Part shown: piece by piece, positions 31,857-42,400 of the stretch
Position numbering within the stretch: the stretch's first letter is position 1
Layout of the letters: each line of letters begins with the position of its first letter
Source of the DNA: Megascapheus bottae
Taxonomy: Eukaryota > Chordata > Mammalia > Rodentia > Geomyidae
DNA: 64,000 nucleotides
Direction of reading: 5' to 3'
NCBI GenBank assembly: GCA_024803745.1
Contig: JANJXV010000013.1
Span: 14,691,501 to 14,755,500 of the forward strand
The notes under the pieces: model-generated
The model's database searches: none
What the model saw: the letters and a program-made list of their open reading frames with translations, nothing else
What the model was told of the DNA's origin: nothing
Made by a program: the position numbers and the translations under genes

Positions 31857-32003
31857 TTAGGGTTTTGCTATGTAGCTCAAACGGGCTTCAAATTCACTAT
31901 GTAGCACTGGAATGGCCTTGAACTTGAACTTGTGTACTTGTGATCCTCTTGCCTCCACCTCCCTACTGCTGGGATTACATGTATGCAACACCACTGTAGA
32001 CTG
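31857..32003 (-). mobile_element. B1 SINE
   Basis: Reversed B1: GGGTTTTGCTATGTAGCTC ... CTACTGCTGGGATTACATG, with the internal duplication typical of B1. Confidence 0.8.
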
Positions 32004-32094
32004 ATGTGTTATTTTTTGTTTGTTTTGTTTTGTTTTTCTGGTACTTCCAAGTATTCTTTTTTTTTTTTTCACTCAAGTCATACCCCTATCCCTT

Positions 32095-32222
32095 TCATTT
32101 TTATTTGTTTTTGAGGTAGGATCTGTTTAACATTGCCTGAATTGACTTCAAACTTGTAATCCACTTGTTTCTGCCTCCTGAGTAGCTCTGATTACAGGTG
32201 TGTAGCACCATGGCTGGCCTGA
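32095..32222 (-). mobile_element. B1-like monomer
   Basis: GAGGTAGGATCTGTTTAAC ... CTCCTGAGTAGCTCTGATTACAGG. GACTCAAGT-like flanks suggest a duplication. Confidence 0.7.
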
Positions 32223-32267
32223 CTCAAGTTTTAAGTTCAAAAAGGTACTGTATTGGTTTAGTTTCTT

Positions 32268-32386
32268 TCTTTTCTTTTTTTAAAGACAAGGTCTCACTAC
32301 ATGGATAAGGCTTGCCTGAAACTTGAGATCCTCTTGTTTGTACCTCCCAAGCAGCTGGTGTGCCACTACACCCTAATGTTGTTTCT
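32268..32386 (-). mobile_element. B1-like monomer
   Basis: AGACAAGGTCTCACTACATGG ... CCTCCCAAGCAGCTGG. Confidence 0.7.
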
Positions 32387-32545
32387 TTCATTATCTGTTA
32401 AGTCAACTAGAGGTCATGATTTCCTTATTTTACCTATGGAAGGGGTAGTTTGAAAAGGGAGATTGAAGTTCACCCTTTGTATTTTCACCTATCCAGCACT
32501 GAAATAGGGGCTTAAAGTTCTGAGACATACTCTTAATAAAAATGT

Positions 32546-32650
32546 CTGATGCAAGGCATTAGTGGCTCATGCCTGTAATCCTACTCAGGAGGCTGTGGAT
32601 CACGGTTCAAAACCAGCCCGGAAGGGGTGGTGGTAGTCTGTGAAACTTCC
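32546..32650 (+). mobile_element. B1-Geo left half
   Basis: AAGGCATTAGTGGCTCATGCCTGTAATCC through GTCTGTGAAACTTCC, cut off at the L1 that follows. Confidence 0.75.
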
Positions 32651-32970
32651 ATTTTATTTTATTTTTTATTGTTGGGGTAATGTATAGAGAGGTTACAGTT
32701 ACATTCACCAGATAGTAGGAGTATTACTTCTCACACAGTGATATCCCTTCTCATGTTTTTAATCCCCATTTCTCCCCCACCCCTCCCAATCATCTTGTTT
32801 TCCCCCCTTGCCTTTCCTATTTCAAATAAACAAATAAACATACATATAATATACCAGGGAACAAGGTCAGATACAGTAACAATATGAGATTTACTAAAGG
32901 GCAACAAAAGAGAAGAGAAATAACATAGTACATTAAGAACAACAATCACACAATCAAATATAAATAGACT
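32651..32970 (-). mobile_element. L1 3' UTR, 5'-truncated
   Basis: Same sequence class as the L1 3' UTR at 50150-50550: C-rich ATTTCTCCCCCACCCC, AACAATATGAGATTT, AACATAGTACATTAAGAACA. The 5' edge is uncertain. Confidence 0.8.
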
Positions 32971-33280
32971 ACGTGTCAGGTACAAGTATGCTTTTGTCTC
33001 ACTACAGCAAATGGCATAGACATTATTATTCTTTTTTTTTTTTTGCCAGTCCTGGGCTTGAGCTCAGGGCCTGAGCACTGTCCTTGGACTTTCTCAAGGC
33101 TAGAGCTCTACCACTTGAGCCTCAGCACCACTTCCGGCTTTTTTCTATGTACGTGGTACCGAGGAATCAAACCCGGATCTTCATGCATGCTAGGCAAGCA
33201 CTTTAACCACTAGGCCAAACTCCCGGCCCGAGACATTATTATTCTTGTTTTATACATGGGGAATCTGAAGTCACGTTATC
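32971..33280 (+). mobile_element. MIR-like fragment split by an IDL-Geo
   Basis: GTGTCAGGTACAAGTATGC before, and TTTTATACATGGGGAATCTGAAGTCAC after the nested SINE. Confidence 0.45.
33034..33230 (-). mobile_element. Nested IDL-Geo SINE, GTTAAA type
   Basis: Perfect 16-base duplication AGACATTATTATTCTT (33018-33033 and 33231-33246). Near-consensus copy. Confidence 0.96.
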
Positions 33281-33306
33281 TATTGTTGGTAGAAGTAGGA
33301 CTGAAA

Positions 33307-33505
33307 GGGGCTGGGAATGTGGCTTAGTGGTAGAGTGCTTCCTTAGCATGCCTTAAACCCTGTGTTCAATTCCTTAATACCATATAAACTGAAAAAGCCA
33401 GAAGTGGTGCTGTGGCTCAAGTGCTAGAGTGCTAGCTTTGAACAAAAGAAGTTCAGCAACAGTGCCCAGGCCCTGAGTTCAGGCCCCAGGATTGGCAAAA
33501 AAAAA
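33307..33505 (+). mobile_element. IDL-Geo SINE, older type
   Basis: ID head GGGCTGGGAATGTGGCTTAGTGG; Geo half of the 'gaacaaaagaagttcagc' type. Perfect duplication AGTAGGACTGAAA (33294-33306 and 33506-33518). Confidence 0.95.
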
Positions 33506-33552
33506 AGTAGGACTGAAATCTAACTTGGAATTTCATGTTCTACTCCTAAAGC

Positions 33553-33690
33553 CTTGTTTTTGATGGGTAATTAGAGATAGGATTCTCATGGACTTTCTAG
33601 ACTGGCCTGGTGTTGAACCTTGATCCTCAGATCTTAGCCTTTGAGTAGCTAAGAAGATAGGTATGAGGCACTGGTTCATAGCCCCTAGAT
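33553..33690 (-). mobile_element. B1-Geo SINE, left half and linker only
   Basis: GGTAATTAGAGATAGGATTCTC, then CTCAGATCTTAGCC and a decayed B1 start. Confidence 0.7.
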
Positions 33691-33806
33691 TCTGTTTTTT
33701 TATATGGCCTTTCCAGCATATATGGATATATGCTGCTTATATTTTGGTGGGTCAGGATGCTATATTAGGAAGAGGGAAGTATAGTTACCATATCTTTATT
33801 GGGCTC

Positions 33807-34008
33807 TTTTTTTTTTTTTTTTTGCTAGTCCTGGGGCTTGAATTCAGGGCCAGAGCACTGTCCTTGGGCTTTCTCAATGCTAGAGCTCTATCCTTTGAGC
33901 CATAGCACCACTTCTGGCATTTTTCTATGTATGTGGCACTGAGGAATTGAACCTGGGTCTTTGCGCATGCTAGGCAAGCACTCTGTCACTAGGCCAAACT
34001 CCTAGCCT
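33807..34008 (-). mobile_element. IDL-Geo SINE, full length
   Basis: T run of 17, both halves, moderate divergence. Confidence 0.9.
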
Positions 34009-34048
34009 CATCAGGCGCTTTCCAGACTCATTTAGTTTTAGAATTCTT

Positions 34049-34164
34049 TTTTTTTTTTTTTTTTTTTTGGTCAGTCGTGAGACTTGAACTCTGGGCCTGG
34101 GCTTGTCCCTCAGCTCTTCAGTTCAAAGCTATTGCCCTACTCCTTGAGCCACAGCGCCACTTCC
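34049..34164 (-). mobile_element. Geo half alone, with its own target duplication
   Basis: Only the Geo right monomer (GGTCAGTCGTGAGACTTGAAC ... GCCACTTCC) and its T tail. Perfect 16-base duplication TAGTTTTAGAATTCTT (34033-34048 and 34165-34180), so it integrated as a partial copy. Confidence 0.93.
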
Positions 34165-34277
34165 TAGTTTTAGAATTCTTGTTTGTCAGGTACTGGTTGG
34201 GAACCACAAATACTAATTTAGTTAACTTTTTTCCCAATAAAAATTTAATAGTTCTTGTCTATAAATATTTGGCCTTG

Positions 34278-34515
34278 TGCTGTGTGTGATGGCTAACGCC
34301 TGTAATCCTAGCTACTCAGAAGGCTGAGATCTAAGGATTGCAGTTCAAAGCCAACCCAGGCACTAAAGAACATGCGACTCTTCTCCAGTTAATCAGTAGA
34401 AGACTGGAAGTGGGCTGTGGCTTAGGGGTAGGGTGGTAGCCTTGAGCTGAAAAGCTTAGGGACAGTGCCCAGGCCCAGAGTTCAAGCCCTATGATTCAGA
34501 AAAAAATAACAGAAA
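34278..34515 (+). mobile_element. B1-Geo SINE, full length
   Basis: ACGCCTGTAATCCTAGCTAC left half, linker, Geo half, A-rich tail. Duplication ATTTGGCCTTG (34267-34277 and 34516-34526). Confidence 0.92.
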
Positions 34516-34526
34516 ATTTGGCCTTG

Positions 34527-34885
34527 AATATGTTTCTTAGGTTATGCAAAAATTAGCATAGTCCTTAATTATAATTCTTACCACCATTGTAAAATAATTA
34601 TTTACTTTTATTTCCTCCTATCAGAGTTTGAGTTGCTAAAGGGCAGGAACTGATTACTCTTTATTTCACTAAAACATATTATGGCAATAACAATGCATTA
34701 AAATTAATCAAAGCAATCGATGAATTTTTACCAGTATATGCAGATATAAAAATGTCTCTCTAGATCAACATACAGATATATTTCTGTATCTCCAGACTAC
34801 ACAAATGTTTTCTGTGTAGGACCAAAAGTATTTCTGAACTTGATGGAGTCACACACCAAGTTGTAGCAGGCAAGAATTTGTAGTA
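34527..34885. other. AT-rich intron DNA
   Basis: A weak L2/MIR trace at 34618-34690 (AAAGGGCAGGAACTG). No gene. Confidence 0.3.
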
Positions 34886-34977
34886 ATTTTTTTCTTTCTT
34901 TTGGTCCTGGATATTAAACCAAAGGCCTCGTTATTTTCCATAACACTGGATATTGGAGGATTTTTTTTTTTTGTTGT

Positions 34978-35092
34978 TTCATTTTTGAAACAGGGTCTTA
35001 CATAGTGAGACCCTTTTGGCCTCAAACTCACGATCCTCCTGACTCAGCAGCTTAAGTGCTAGGATTGCAGGTATATGCCACTATAAATGGCC
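34978..35092 (-). mobile_element. B1 monomer
   Basis: GAAACAGGGTCTTACATAGTGAGACC ... TAAGTGCTAGGATTGCAGG. Confidence 0.75.
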
Positions 35093-35565
35093 AAAGCCTT
35101 TTTTGTTGTTTAAAAAATTAGTGAAATGTAGAGGGACACTGACTGGGACATGAAGAGCCCAGAGCTCTGGAAAATAATTTACCCCTCCAATGCAATTCCA
35201 TGCTGATTGATTCTTTGAACAATATTTGACAGGACATAAACCTGTTAGATGAGTGAATGACCTTGGGTACAAGCAGTTGAGCCAAATTAAACACCTGTAG
35301 CAGTGCCCAGTGCTTGTGTTTATGTGTTTAGTTTCACTTTCTTGTTCATTAGCAGTATTAGCTCTTAACAATGTTATCATGAAGCTTTGATAATTGTGTA
35401 TGGTTGGTTAAAATCTGGATCAACATTTCTAAAAGAAAAGTAGTGATAATAAACACAGCTGGAAAGGTTGAATTCTTTCCCAGTAAATATACTTTATTTA
35501 TAGACAAAATCCTTCAAAATCCAAGGAGCTGTGAAGGAGCTTACACTTAAGTGTGGATAATGAAT
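35093..35565. other. Unique intron DNA
   Basis: No recognised repeat; the minus-strand frame at 35081-35380 has no domain. Confidence 0.35.
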
Positions 35566-35570
35566 GCTCT

Positions 35571-35760
35571 TTTTTTTTGGGGGGGGGTAGTCCTGGGGCT
35601 TAAACTCAGGGCCGGGCACTCTCCTTGGGCTTTCTCAAGGCTAGTGCTCTAGCCACAGTACCACTTCCAGCTTTTTCTGTGTTTGTGGTACTGAGGAATT
35701 GAACCCAGGGCTTTGTGCATGCTAAATGAGCACTCTACCACTAGACAGTGCTCCCAGCCT
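35571..35760 (-). mobile_element. IDL-Geo SINE
   Basis: T/G-run tail, Geo half with a deletion, ID head ending GCTCCCAGCCTC. Confidence 0.88.
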
Positions 35761-35895
35761 CTTTTTTTTTTTTTTAAGTCAAGAATAGGCAGTTAAAATC
35801 TGTCACTAGGCCTAAGTATTTTTCCCCCAGTGGTCAGCCTTTATCACAAGTGCCTTTTCCTTACTACTTTTTCTGATTTGAGACTGTTTAAAGAA

Positions 35896-36108
35896 TTGGG
35901 TTCTACTGGGAAGCAGAGGCAGAAGAAAGTGAGTTTATGACCAACCTGAGTTAACATAGCAAGTATAAAGCTGGCCTAAACTACATAGCAATACCCTCTC
36001 TCTCAAAAAAAGAAAAAAAAATCCTCTGAAAACAAGGACTGGGAATGTAGCTTAGTGGTAGAGTGCTTAACTACCACTAAACCTAGTACTGAAAACACAA
36101 AGCAACAA
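35896..36108 (+). mobile_element. B1 monomer followed by an ID monomer
   Basis: 35896-36020 is a diverged B1 with A-rich tail. 36035-36108 is an ID head (GGGAATGTAGCTTAGTGGTAG). Confidence 0.6.
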
Positions 36109-36500
36109 ATCCTCAAACTCCAAATAGCTCCTGATAGACAAATCTAAACATATTTTAAACCAGGGAGGTGATATGTAGATGTTATGTAAAAACTATCATG
36201 TAATATGTATAATGAACCGTCATGTGTCTGTGAGTCCTCATCTACAGGTGTGTACTTAAGACCAGTCTTATCAGTTTTCTTTCATCTTCACCCTCTCACT
36301 GACTGGGATTATTGTTATTCCTGGGGATGTGCTCTGCCACTGTAGCCAGGCCTCTAGCCCCTCTTGGATTATTTTGAAGCAAATTTCAACCATATTTAAT
36401 TAAACATTTTAGATATTATATGTCTCTGAAATAACTATTTGGAAACATAATCAAAGCATCATTACCATGTCCCCCCCCAAAAAGCACCCTAGTTATATCT
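36109..36500. other. Intron DNA without clear features
   Basis: No recognised repeat or gene. Confidence 0.3.
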
Positions 36501-36502
36501 TC

Positions 36503-36717
36503 TTTTTTGATGGGTCATGTAGCTTCAACTCTGGGCCTAGGCATTGTCCCTGAACCACTCTACCACTTGAGCCACAGTATTACTTCCAGCTTTTTCTGAG
36601 TAGTTTATTGAATAAAAGAATCTCATTTACTTTTCTGCCCAGGCTGGCTTCGAACTGTGATTCTCAGATTTTTTCCTGAGTAGCTAGGATTACAGGTGTG
36701 AGCTACCAGTGCCTGCC
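36503..36717 (-). mobile_element. B1-Geo SINE
   Basis: Geo half (CAACTCTGGGCCTAGGC), linker, B1 end (CCTGAGTAGCTAGGATTACAGG). Confidence 0.82.
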
Positions 36718-36739
36718 TAATGTAGCACTTTGAATCACA

Positions 36740-36922
36740 GATGGACTTCCAGCTTTTCAGTGGTTAATTGAAAAATTAACAGTCTCATGGACTTTCCTGT
36801 CTGGGCTGGCTTCAAACACCTGTCCTCAGATCTCAGCCTCCTCAGTAGCTAGGATACAGGTATAAACCCCAGGGTCTTGTGAGTGCTAGCCAAGCACTTT
36901 GACACTGAGCTATATCTTGGCC
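36740..36922 (-). mobile_element. B1-Geo left part joined to an ID head
   Basis: 36740-36866 linker and B1 half; 36869-36922 reversed ID head (TGCTAGCCAAGCACTTTGAC). Confidence 0.65.
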
Positions 36923-36942
36923 CTTAAATAATCAACACCAAC

Positions 36943-37004
36943 TTCTTCTCCTTTTTCTCCTCCTTTCTCAACCTCCTCCTTCCCCTCCCTCCTCTTCATC
37001 CTCT

Positions 37005-37042
<38 letters not shown>

Positions 37043-37112
37043 TTCCTCCTCTTCCTCTTCTTCCTCCTCTTCCTCCTCTTCCTCCTCTTCCTCCTCCTTC
37101 TCTCCCCCTCCT
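36943..37112 (+). repeat. (TTCCTC)n polypyrimidine tract
   Basis: About 170 bases, nearly pure C/T, abutting the Geo end of the next SINE, so probably its expanded tail. Long homopyrimidine-homopurine DNA of this kind can form triplex (H-DNA). Confidence 0.9.
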
Positions 37113-37278
37113 CAGCCCTGGGGCTTGAACTCAGGCCTAGGCACTATCCATGGTCTTTCTCAAGGTTAGTGCTCTACCACTTGAGCCATAGCGCCACTCC
37201 CAGCTTTTTCTGTGTATGTGGTACTGAGGAATGGAATCCAGGGCTTGCTAGGGAAGCACTAGGCCATGCTCCCGGCTC
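37113..37278 (-). mobile_element. IDL-Geo SINE
   Basis: AGCCCTGGGGCTTGAACTCAGG onward; ID head partly deleted. Confidence 0.85.
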
Positions 37279-37685
37279 CTGTTCCTTAAATCTTAAATCT
37301 CTAAATTTATAGTTTTCCCTGTTTTCCTTTCATTGCACTTTTATATTGAAGAAGCTGGTCATTTGTCTTGAAGATTTTCTAGATTTCTTGGTTTAGCTGA
37401 TCATCTCTCCATGATGTCATTTAATATGTCCCTTGTCTTTTCTGTAAATTGGCAGTTGATTTTAAGACTTCATCAGATTTAGATTTAGTCTTTTTCTTCC
37501 TTCCCACCTTTTCACCCTCCTTCCCTTTCTTCTTCCTTCTCTCCTCCCTCTTCTTCCTTTCCTTTTTTCAAGAATGTCCAATGATGTCTAATTTTCTTTT
37601 GTTTTGTGAAGATTGGTGGATGAGCTAAGATATTATCAAACTGATCTGTTCATCAAAGTATTTCTTATCAGCTCTTTTTAAAATA
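37279..37685. other. Intron DNA with a CT-rich patch
   Basis: CT-rich at 37491-37570; otherwise unique. Confidence 0.35.
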
Positions 37686-37687
37686 TG

Positions 37688-37786
37688 ATATTCTAATACT
37701 GCCCAACTGGCCTCAAATATGTGATCCTCCTGCCTCAGCCTCCTAAGTGCTGGGATTTCAGGCCAGTACCACTACACCTAGCTTCC
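37688..37786 (-). mobile_element. B1 fragment
   Basis: GATCCTCCTGCCTCAGCCTC and TAAGTGCTGGGATTTCAGG. Confidence 0.75.
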
Positions 37787-38299
37787 TATCAGCTTTTTCC
37801 CTAATAGTTTTGGGAGTTTCAGTGTCAATGAATAGATGAAGAGATACAGAGAACATGATATCTATGTATCTGTCTGTGTGTATATGTATAAAGTATCTCA
37901 TTTTTCTGTCATTTATGGAATTTAGGAAAACTAAAAAAAGGCATGAAAGTAAAAGAGGGGATTAGTTGAAAGGTGGAAGGAAGGGAAAATGGGAGATATG
38001 AAAGAATAATAGAAGGTGTAAATATGAGTAAGGTATGTATGGAAATGCCATGGTGACATCTCTTACTCTACAGTTACCATATGCTAAAAATATTCTGTAG
38101 CATGAAAAAAGAAAGTTGTGAAAATTATTAGATTATAGATAGTTGTTGTCTCAGAAACCATGAATTATGAAATAGAGACAGAGACAGTAGCTAATTTGTC
38201 AGACTTTTTAAACCTTGTTTTACTTCCTCATGTTTGTTGTTTTTGGCCTTTTATTCTTTCCCAATCCATCAACTAAACCTTTGCAACAGAAAGGGCCCA
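37787..38299. other. Unique intron DNA
   Basis: Possible old L1 3' trace at 37930-38090 (GGAAGGGAAAATGGGAG). No gene. Confidence 0.3.
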
Positions 38300-38314
38300 C
38301 ATGTTTTAACCTTT

Positions 38315-38515
38315 TTTTTTTTTTTTTTTTTGCCAGTCCTGGGCTTGAGCTCAGGGCCTGAGCACTGTCCTTGGACTTTCTCAAGGCTAGAGCTCTACCA
38401 CTTGAGCCTCAGCACCACTTCTGGCTTTTTTCTATGTATGTGGTACCGAGGAATCGAACCCGGGTATTCATGCATGCTAGGTAAGCACTTTAACCACTAG
38501 GCCAAACTCCCGGTC
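38315..38515 (-). mobile_element. IDL-Geo SINE, GTTAAA type, near consensus
   Basis: Perfect 15-base duplication CATGTTTTAACCTTT (38300-38314 and 38516-38530). Confidence 0.96.
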
Positions 38516-38754
38516 CATGTTTTAACCTTTGAAGGAGATGGATGTCATCTTACTTTAGAGCCAGGCTTGGAGGAGTCCTAAAGGGTAGAGTAGGAGTTAC
38601 ACTTTAATGAGCAAAGGAAGTGGTTAAGTCCCTGGGGCCTATAGCCAGTAGAGACTAAAAAAGTGACCTTGGGAACAACTAAATTTAGATACTCTTAGCT
38701 GAACTTAGGACTATTTCTCTTTTTCTCTCTTTCGCTCTATCTTGCTCTCTCGCT

Positions 38755-38935
38755 CTGTTTCCTGTCAATACTTGGGTGTGAACTCAGGGCCTTGCTTGCT
38801 GACATTCTGTCATTTGAACCATGCATCCAGCTTAGCTTTTTGCTAGTTATTTTGGAGATGGAGTGCCTTAGACTTTTCTTTCAGTCTTCTGAGTAGATAG
38901 GATTACAGTTGTAAGCCTCTGGCTGGTACTTGGCT
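38755..38935 (-). mobile_element. Older B1-Geo SINE
   Basis: GGGTGTGAACTCAGGGCC, 'ttgcttgctgac' variant, TTTTGCTAGTTATTTTGGAGATGG, B1 end. Confidence 0.65.
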
Positions 38936-39690
38936 TCAGACCCTATTCCTTACTCCTTATTCCACACCCTAAGAGGGCTCCTTTTTCTGTCTGAAGGTAC
39001 TGGTTTCAGTCATGTCATATCTGACATGTCTCAGGCGCAGGTTCTGATAGATGAATTTAATGGCTTGCTAGGAATCTTGATTAGAAGATCTTAGGAAAAG
39101 GAGTAAAGGGCTCTCTGGTTTTACTCTGTTCTAAAGAGAAGCCCAAGGGCAAAAATTTCTTTGCAATAGCTTTGGGTGATACTTGGCCAGCAATACCTTA
39201 TGTCACTCTGGCCAAGAGGAGAGCTTCTGTGGAGCACTTAGTGTTCCCTAGCATTTGTAGAGGTCATAGGCAGGAAGGGCAAGGGAGCAAGGCCCTTAAT
39301 TAGCTAGGGACTCCTGGAATAAAGTCTCTTGGCAGTATCTTTCCTCAGTTACTTGGGGGACTGGCTCCTCCTCTTAGTGACAGTGCAAATATACCCTCCT
39401 TTGGTATCTTTTAGACCTCTGAGAGATGAGTCTTTTTCTTTGAGCTTTAAAATACATGCTGTATAGTTGTTCATGACTGATTTTATAAACCAGAGAGATA
39501 GAATGATAAAAATTTATTCCATGCACAGTTCTACTTAGTCAATCTGGAAAATTTAATTTGCTCTGAGTCAACAGTTCTGTGAATTGCAGATAAGGCTGTT
39601 GGAGCTCAGAAAGAAGTGCTTAAACTGAGGTGATTGCTAATTAGACGCTGGATTTTCAGACCTATGTTCATTCTTCCAGCATATGAAGAA
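38936..39690. other. Unique intron DNA
   Basis: About 750 bases with no recognised repeat. Confidence 0.35.
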
Positions 39691-39729
39691 AGGGAAAGGA
39701 GAAGGATGACACATGAAATGGAGTAGTTT

Positions 39730-39990
39730 TACATGTGAGATACTATGTAAAGTGCTTAACTTTTTTTTTTCCTCCTATGCTGGGATTGAATTCAGAACTT
39801 TGCACATGCCAGGAAAACACTCTGTCACTAAGCAACATCCTAGCCTTCAGCTTAGTTTCTTTCTTTAATCACTATATGGTCAAAAATTCAATCTCCATTT
39901 AGTGAATCAAAGAATGATTAAGTCACCTTTTCAAGATATAAAACTATAGTGTAGCTGAGCCGAAATTCAGATCTAAGTCTTTTAAAAGTC
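39730..39990 (+). mobile_element. MIR-like fragment split by an ID element
   Basis: GAGATACTATGTAAAGTGCTTAAC before, GAATGATTAAGTCACCTTTTC and CCGAAATTCAGATCTAAGTC after. Confidence 0.5.
39760..39846 (-). mobile_element. ID monomer
   Basis: T run, GGGATTGAATTCAGAAC (box B region), CACTCTGTCACTAAGCAAC (box A region). Confidence 0.8.
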
Positions 39991-40007
39991 TTTGTCTTTT
40001 AAAATTT

Positions 40008-40210
40008 TATTTTATTTTGTTTTGGTACCTGCGTTTGAACTCAAAGCCTCATGCTTTCTTGGCTTGCTGGCTTGGCTGATGCTCTACTACTTGAGCCATG
40101 CCTTCAACTCAGCTTTTGCTAGTTAATCAGAGGTGGATTTTCAGACTTTCTCTGGCTTCCAAGCCAGATCCTTGGACCTCAACTTCCCATGTAGCCATCC
40201 ATATGAGACT
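40008..40210 (-). mobile_element. Older B1-Geo SINE
   Basis: TGAACTCAAAGCCTCATGCTTTCTTGGCTTGCTGGC and TTTTGCTAGTTAATCAGAGG mark the old subfamily. Confidence 0.6.
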
Positions 40211-40474
40211 AAAGTCCATGTTTTTTCATTGTACCACATTCCTTGATGGCTCATTATTCTTAAACTTCTTTGCTAAGGTAGAGATTCACTACTAGGTAGA
40301 AATGACACAAGTCTTAAGTAATATCTGGGACTTACAATTTGATGATGCTTACCATTCTGACAAAGAATGGAGACATAGGGATAGATAGAGAGCTATGGAA
40401 AATGAGAAGTTAAAGGACTCCCTAATTATTGATGGAAGGAGAAATTGTCAAGAAAGCTTTCACAGAGAAGTTGT
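40211..40474. other. Intron DNA without clear features
   Basis: No recognised repeat or gene. Confidence 0.3.
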
Positions 40475-40477
40475 AAT

Positions 40478-40692
40478 AGCTAGTCTAGTGATAAAGGAAC
40501 ATGAGCCCTAGGATCGGCCTGTTTGAGGTCTCATCGCATACCAACTGTAATACATTGGGTAAACTACCTACCATCTATTAACCTATTTTATCTATGATAT
40601 GGAGATAATCATATTATCCACCTCTTAGGACTATTGTGAAGATTAGGATGATATAATTCTTGTGGAACATTTAGTAGATTTCCTGACACATT
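40478..40692 (+). mobile_element. MIR, relatively long
   Basis: GGAACATGAGCCCTAGGATCGG, GGGTAAACTACCTACCATCTATTAACC, GATATGGAGATAATCATATTATCC, GAAGATTAGGATGATATAATTC follow MIR end to end. Confidence 0.65.
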
Positions 40693-41134
40693 TAGTTTCA
40701 ACCAAAATAATAATTATTTTCAGATATGTGTTTATGCTATATCTAGCTCAAATGGTGAAAAAAATGAAGGTATGCTTTATTAGGCCTTCTTATTTTTAAG
40801 AAGGTGGAGGTTTAGTATAAGTTATATTTCTTCTGGACTTAAAATTCAGTCAAAGAGAGAACTACCAAGGAATTATTTCTAGGAGAGTAGCCGTCAAGTA
40901 ACTTTGCATCTGTCTTGGGCTTCCTAAAGCCATTTCTAGGAAGCCCAAGGAGATGCTATCTTTGCTAATGGTCTCTCTTTCTCTTCTTCCAATGATGATT
41001 CACTGGATTGGGTGGACTCAATGAAGTATTTAATTTTAGTAGTTCAAGTATTCTTTACTACTTTAGGATATGTTTTGGATAACTGTGTAACAATGATAAC
41101 CTTTACAGATTAATACAGTATACTATATAAAAAT
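40693..41134. other. AT-rich intron DNA
   Basis: No recognised repeat or gene. Confidence 0.3.
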
Positions 41135-41137
41135 AAG

Positions 41138-41240
41138 TATTGTAAGCACAAGGCCCTGAGTTCAAATGTGAGTACTGCCAAAGTAAAATAAAGTGCATGC
41201 GAGGCAAGCACTCTACCACTAGGCCAAACTCCCGGCCCCT
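41138..41240. mobile_element. ID fragments in both orientations
   Basis: 41138-41180 is an ID 3' part on + (GCACAAGGCCCTGAGTTC). 41193-41238 is an ID head on - (GGCAAGCACTCTACCACTAGG). Confidence 0.6.
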
Positions 41241-41377
41241 TTACTTTTTTTTTTAAACTTAACTTTTTTCTGGTGGTACTAGGGTTTGCACTCAGGACCT
41301 CATGCTGAGCCAAGGCACCAGCTCTGAACCTGGGAGTATTCAGTGTAATAAGGAAAGGTATGCAAGGTTTCCTTCAT

Positions 41378-41534
41378 TTTTTTTTTTTTTTTGGACTTTC
41401 TCAAGACTAGCACTCTACCACTTGAGCCACAACACCATGTCTGGATTTTTCTGTGTTTGTATTACTCAGGAATTGAATCCAGGGCTTCATGCATGGGTAA
41501 GCACTCTACCACTAGGCCACGCTCCCAGTCCTCC
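41378..41534 (-). mobile_element. IDL-Geo SINE with Geo end deleted
   Basis: The T run joins directly to GGACTTTCTCAAGACTAGC, so the terminal ~45 bases of Geo are missing. Confidence 0.85.
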
Positions 41535-41539
41535 TCCAT

Positions 41540-41757
41540 TTTTTTTGTGAGTTGTGGGACTTGAACTCTGGGCCTGGGCATTGTCCCTGAGCTCTTCAAG
41601 GCTACCACTCTACCCATGGAGCTGCACTGCCAGTTCTGGTTTTCTGGTGATTAATTGGAGATAAGAGCCTCACGTGCTTGGGCTGGCTTTGAATCATGAC
41701 CCTCAGATCTCAGCCTCCTGAGTAGATAGGATTACAGGCGTGAGCCACCATGCTCAG
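41540..41757 (-). mobile_element. B1-Geo SINE
   Basis: Complete dimer with B1 end GAGTAGATAGGATTACAGGCG. Confidence 0.9.
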
Positions 41758-42260
41758 CACATTTTATTTTGATCATGGAATTTTAAAAAACAATCTTTAA
41801 AGAAGAAGCAGTCCATCAATTGACATTTCATAAGGCAGTGGTGATCCATGGAACCCAGTTATGTAATGAACACCCTGTGGGCACTGGGTTTCTGTTAGCA
41901 GCGCTGGAGAAGTATATGGCAAGCTGTCTTTTGCCTAGCAAGGTGCCTTCAGGGATTCCCTTTTTTTCTGAGACCTAGTTTTGAAGGAAGTTGGAGGTCT
42001 TGGTTAATCCAACAGCCCTTCATTTTGTTCCAAGCTCAGTAGTGGGAGATGTAGCTAACTTATTATCCATAATTGGTCTGAGTCTTCTGCTTCTGAAAGG
42101 GAAGGAAAAGTGTGCTTTCTCCAGGAAACAATACCTTGTTCTATCAGGAACACATCTCCAAAGTTTTGGGAACTTGCTTTTATCATTTCAGTTGGCTCTG
42201 AGTGAAATATTTCTGTTTTCTGAATCTTGATTTTTTTTCCTTTAAAAATGAAGAGATTGA
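41758..42260. other. Unique intron DNA
   Basis: No recognised repeat; the frame at 41991-42230 shows no domain. Confidence 0.35.
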
Positions 42261-42261
42261 T

Positions 42262-42400
42262 TACATTGAATAAATATTCATTAAAAATTTACTATGGTCT
42301 GGTCATTATTCTATGGTAAAGAGGATATAGTGACAGAAGACATTACTGTCCATAGGATAAAATCTAATAGAGATGATTGAAAGGTATCTTTGTGGAAGTG
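42262..42400 (+). repeat. Ancient mammalian repeat, 5'-type segment
   Basis: AATATTCATTAAAAATTTACTATGG ... TGACAGAAGACATTACTG resembles the 'ttattgagcacctactatg' repeat. Confidence 0.35.
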
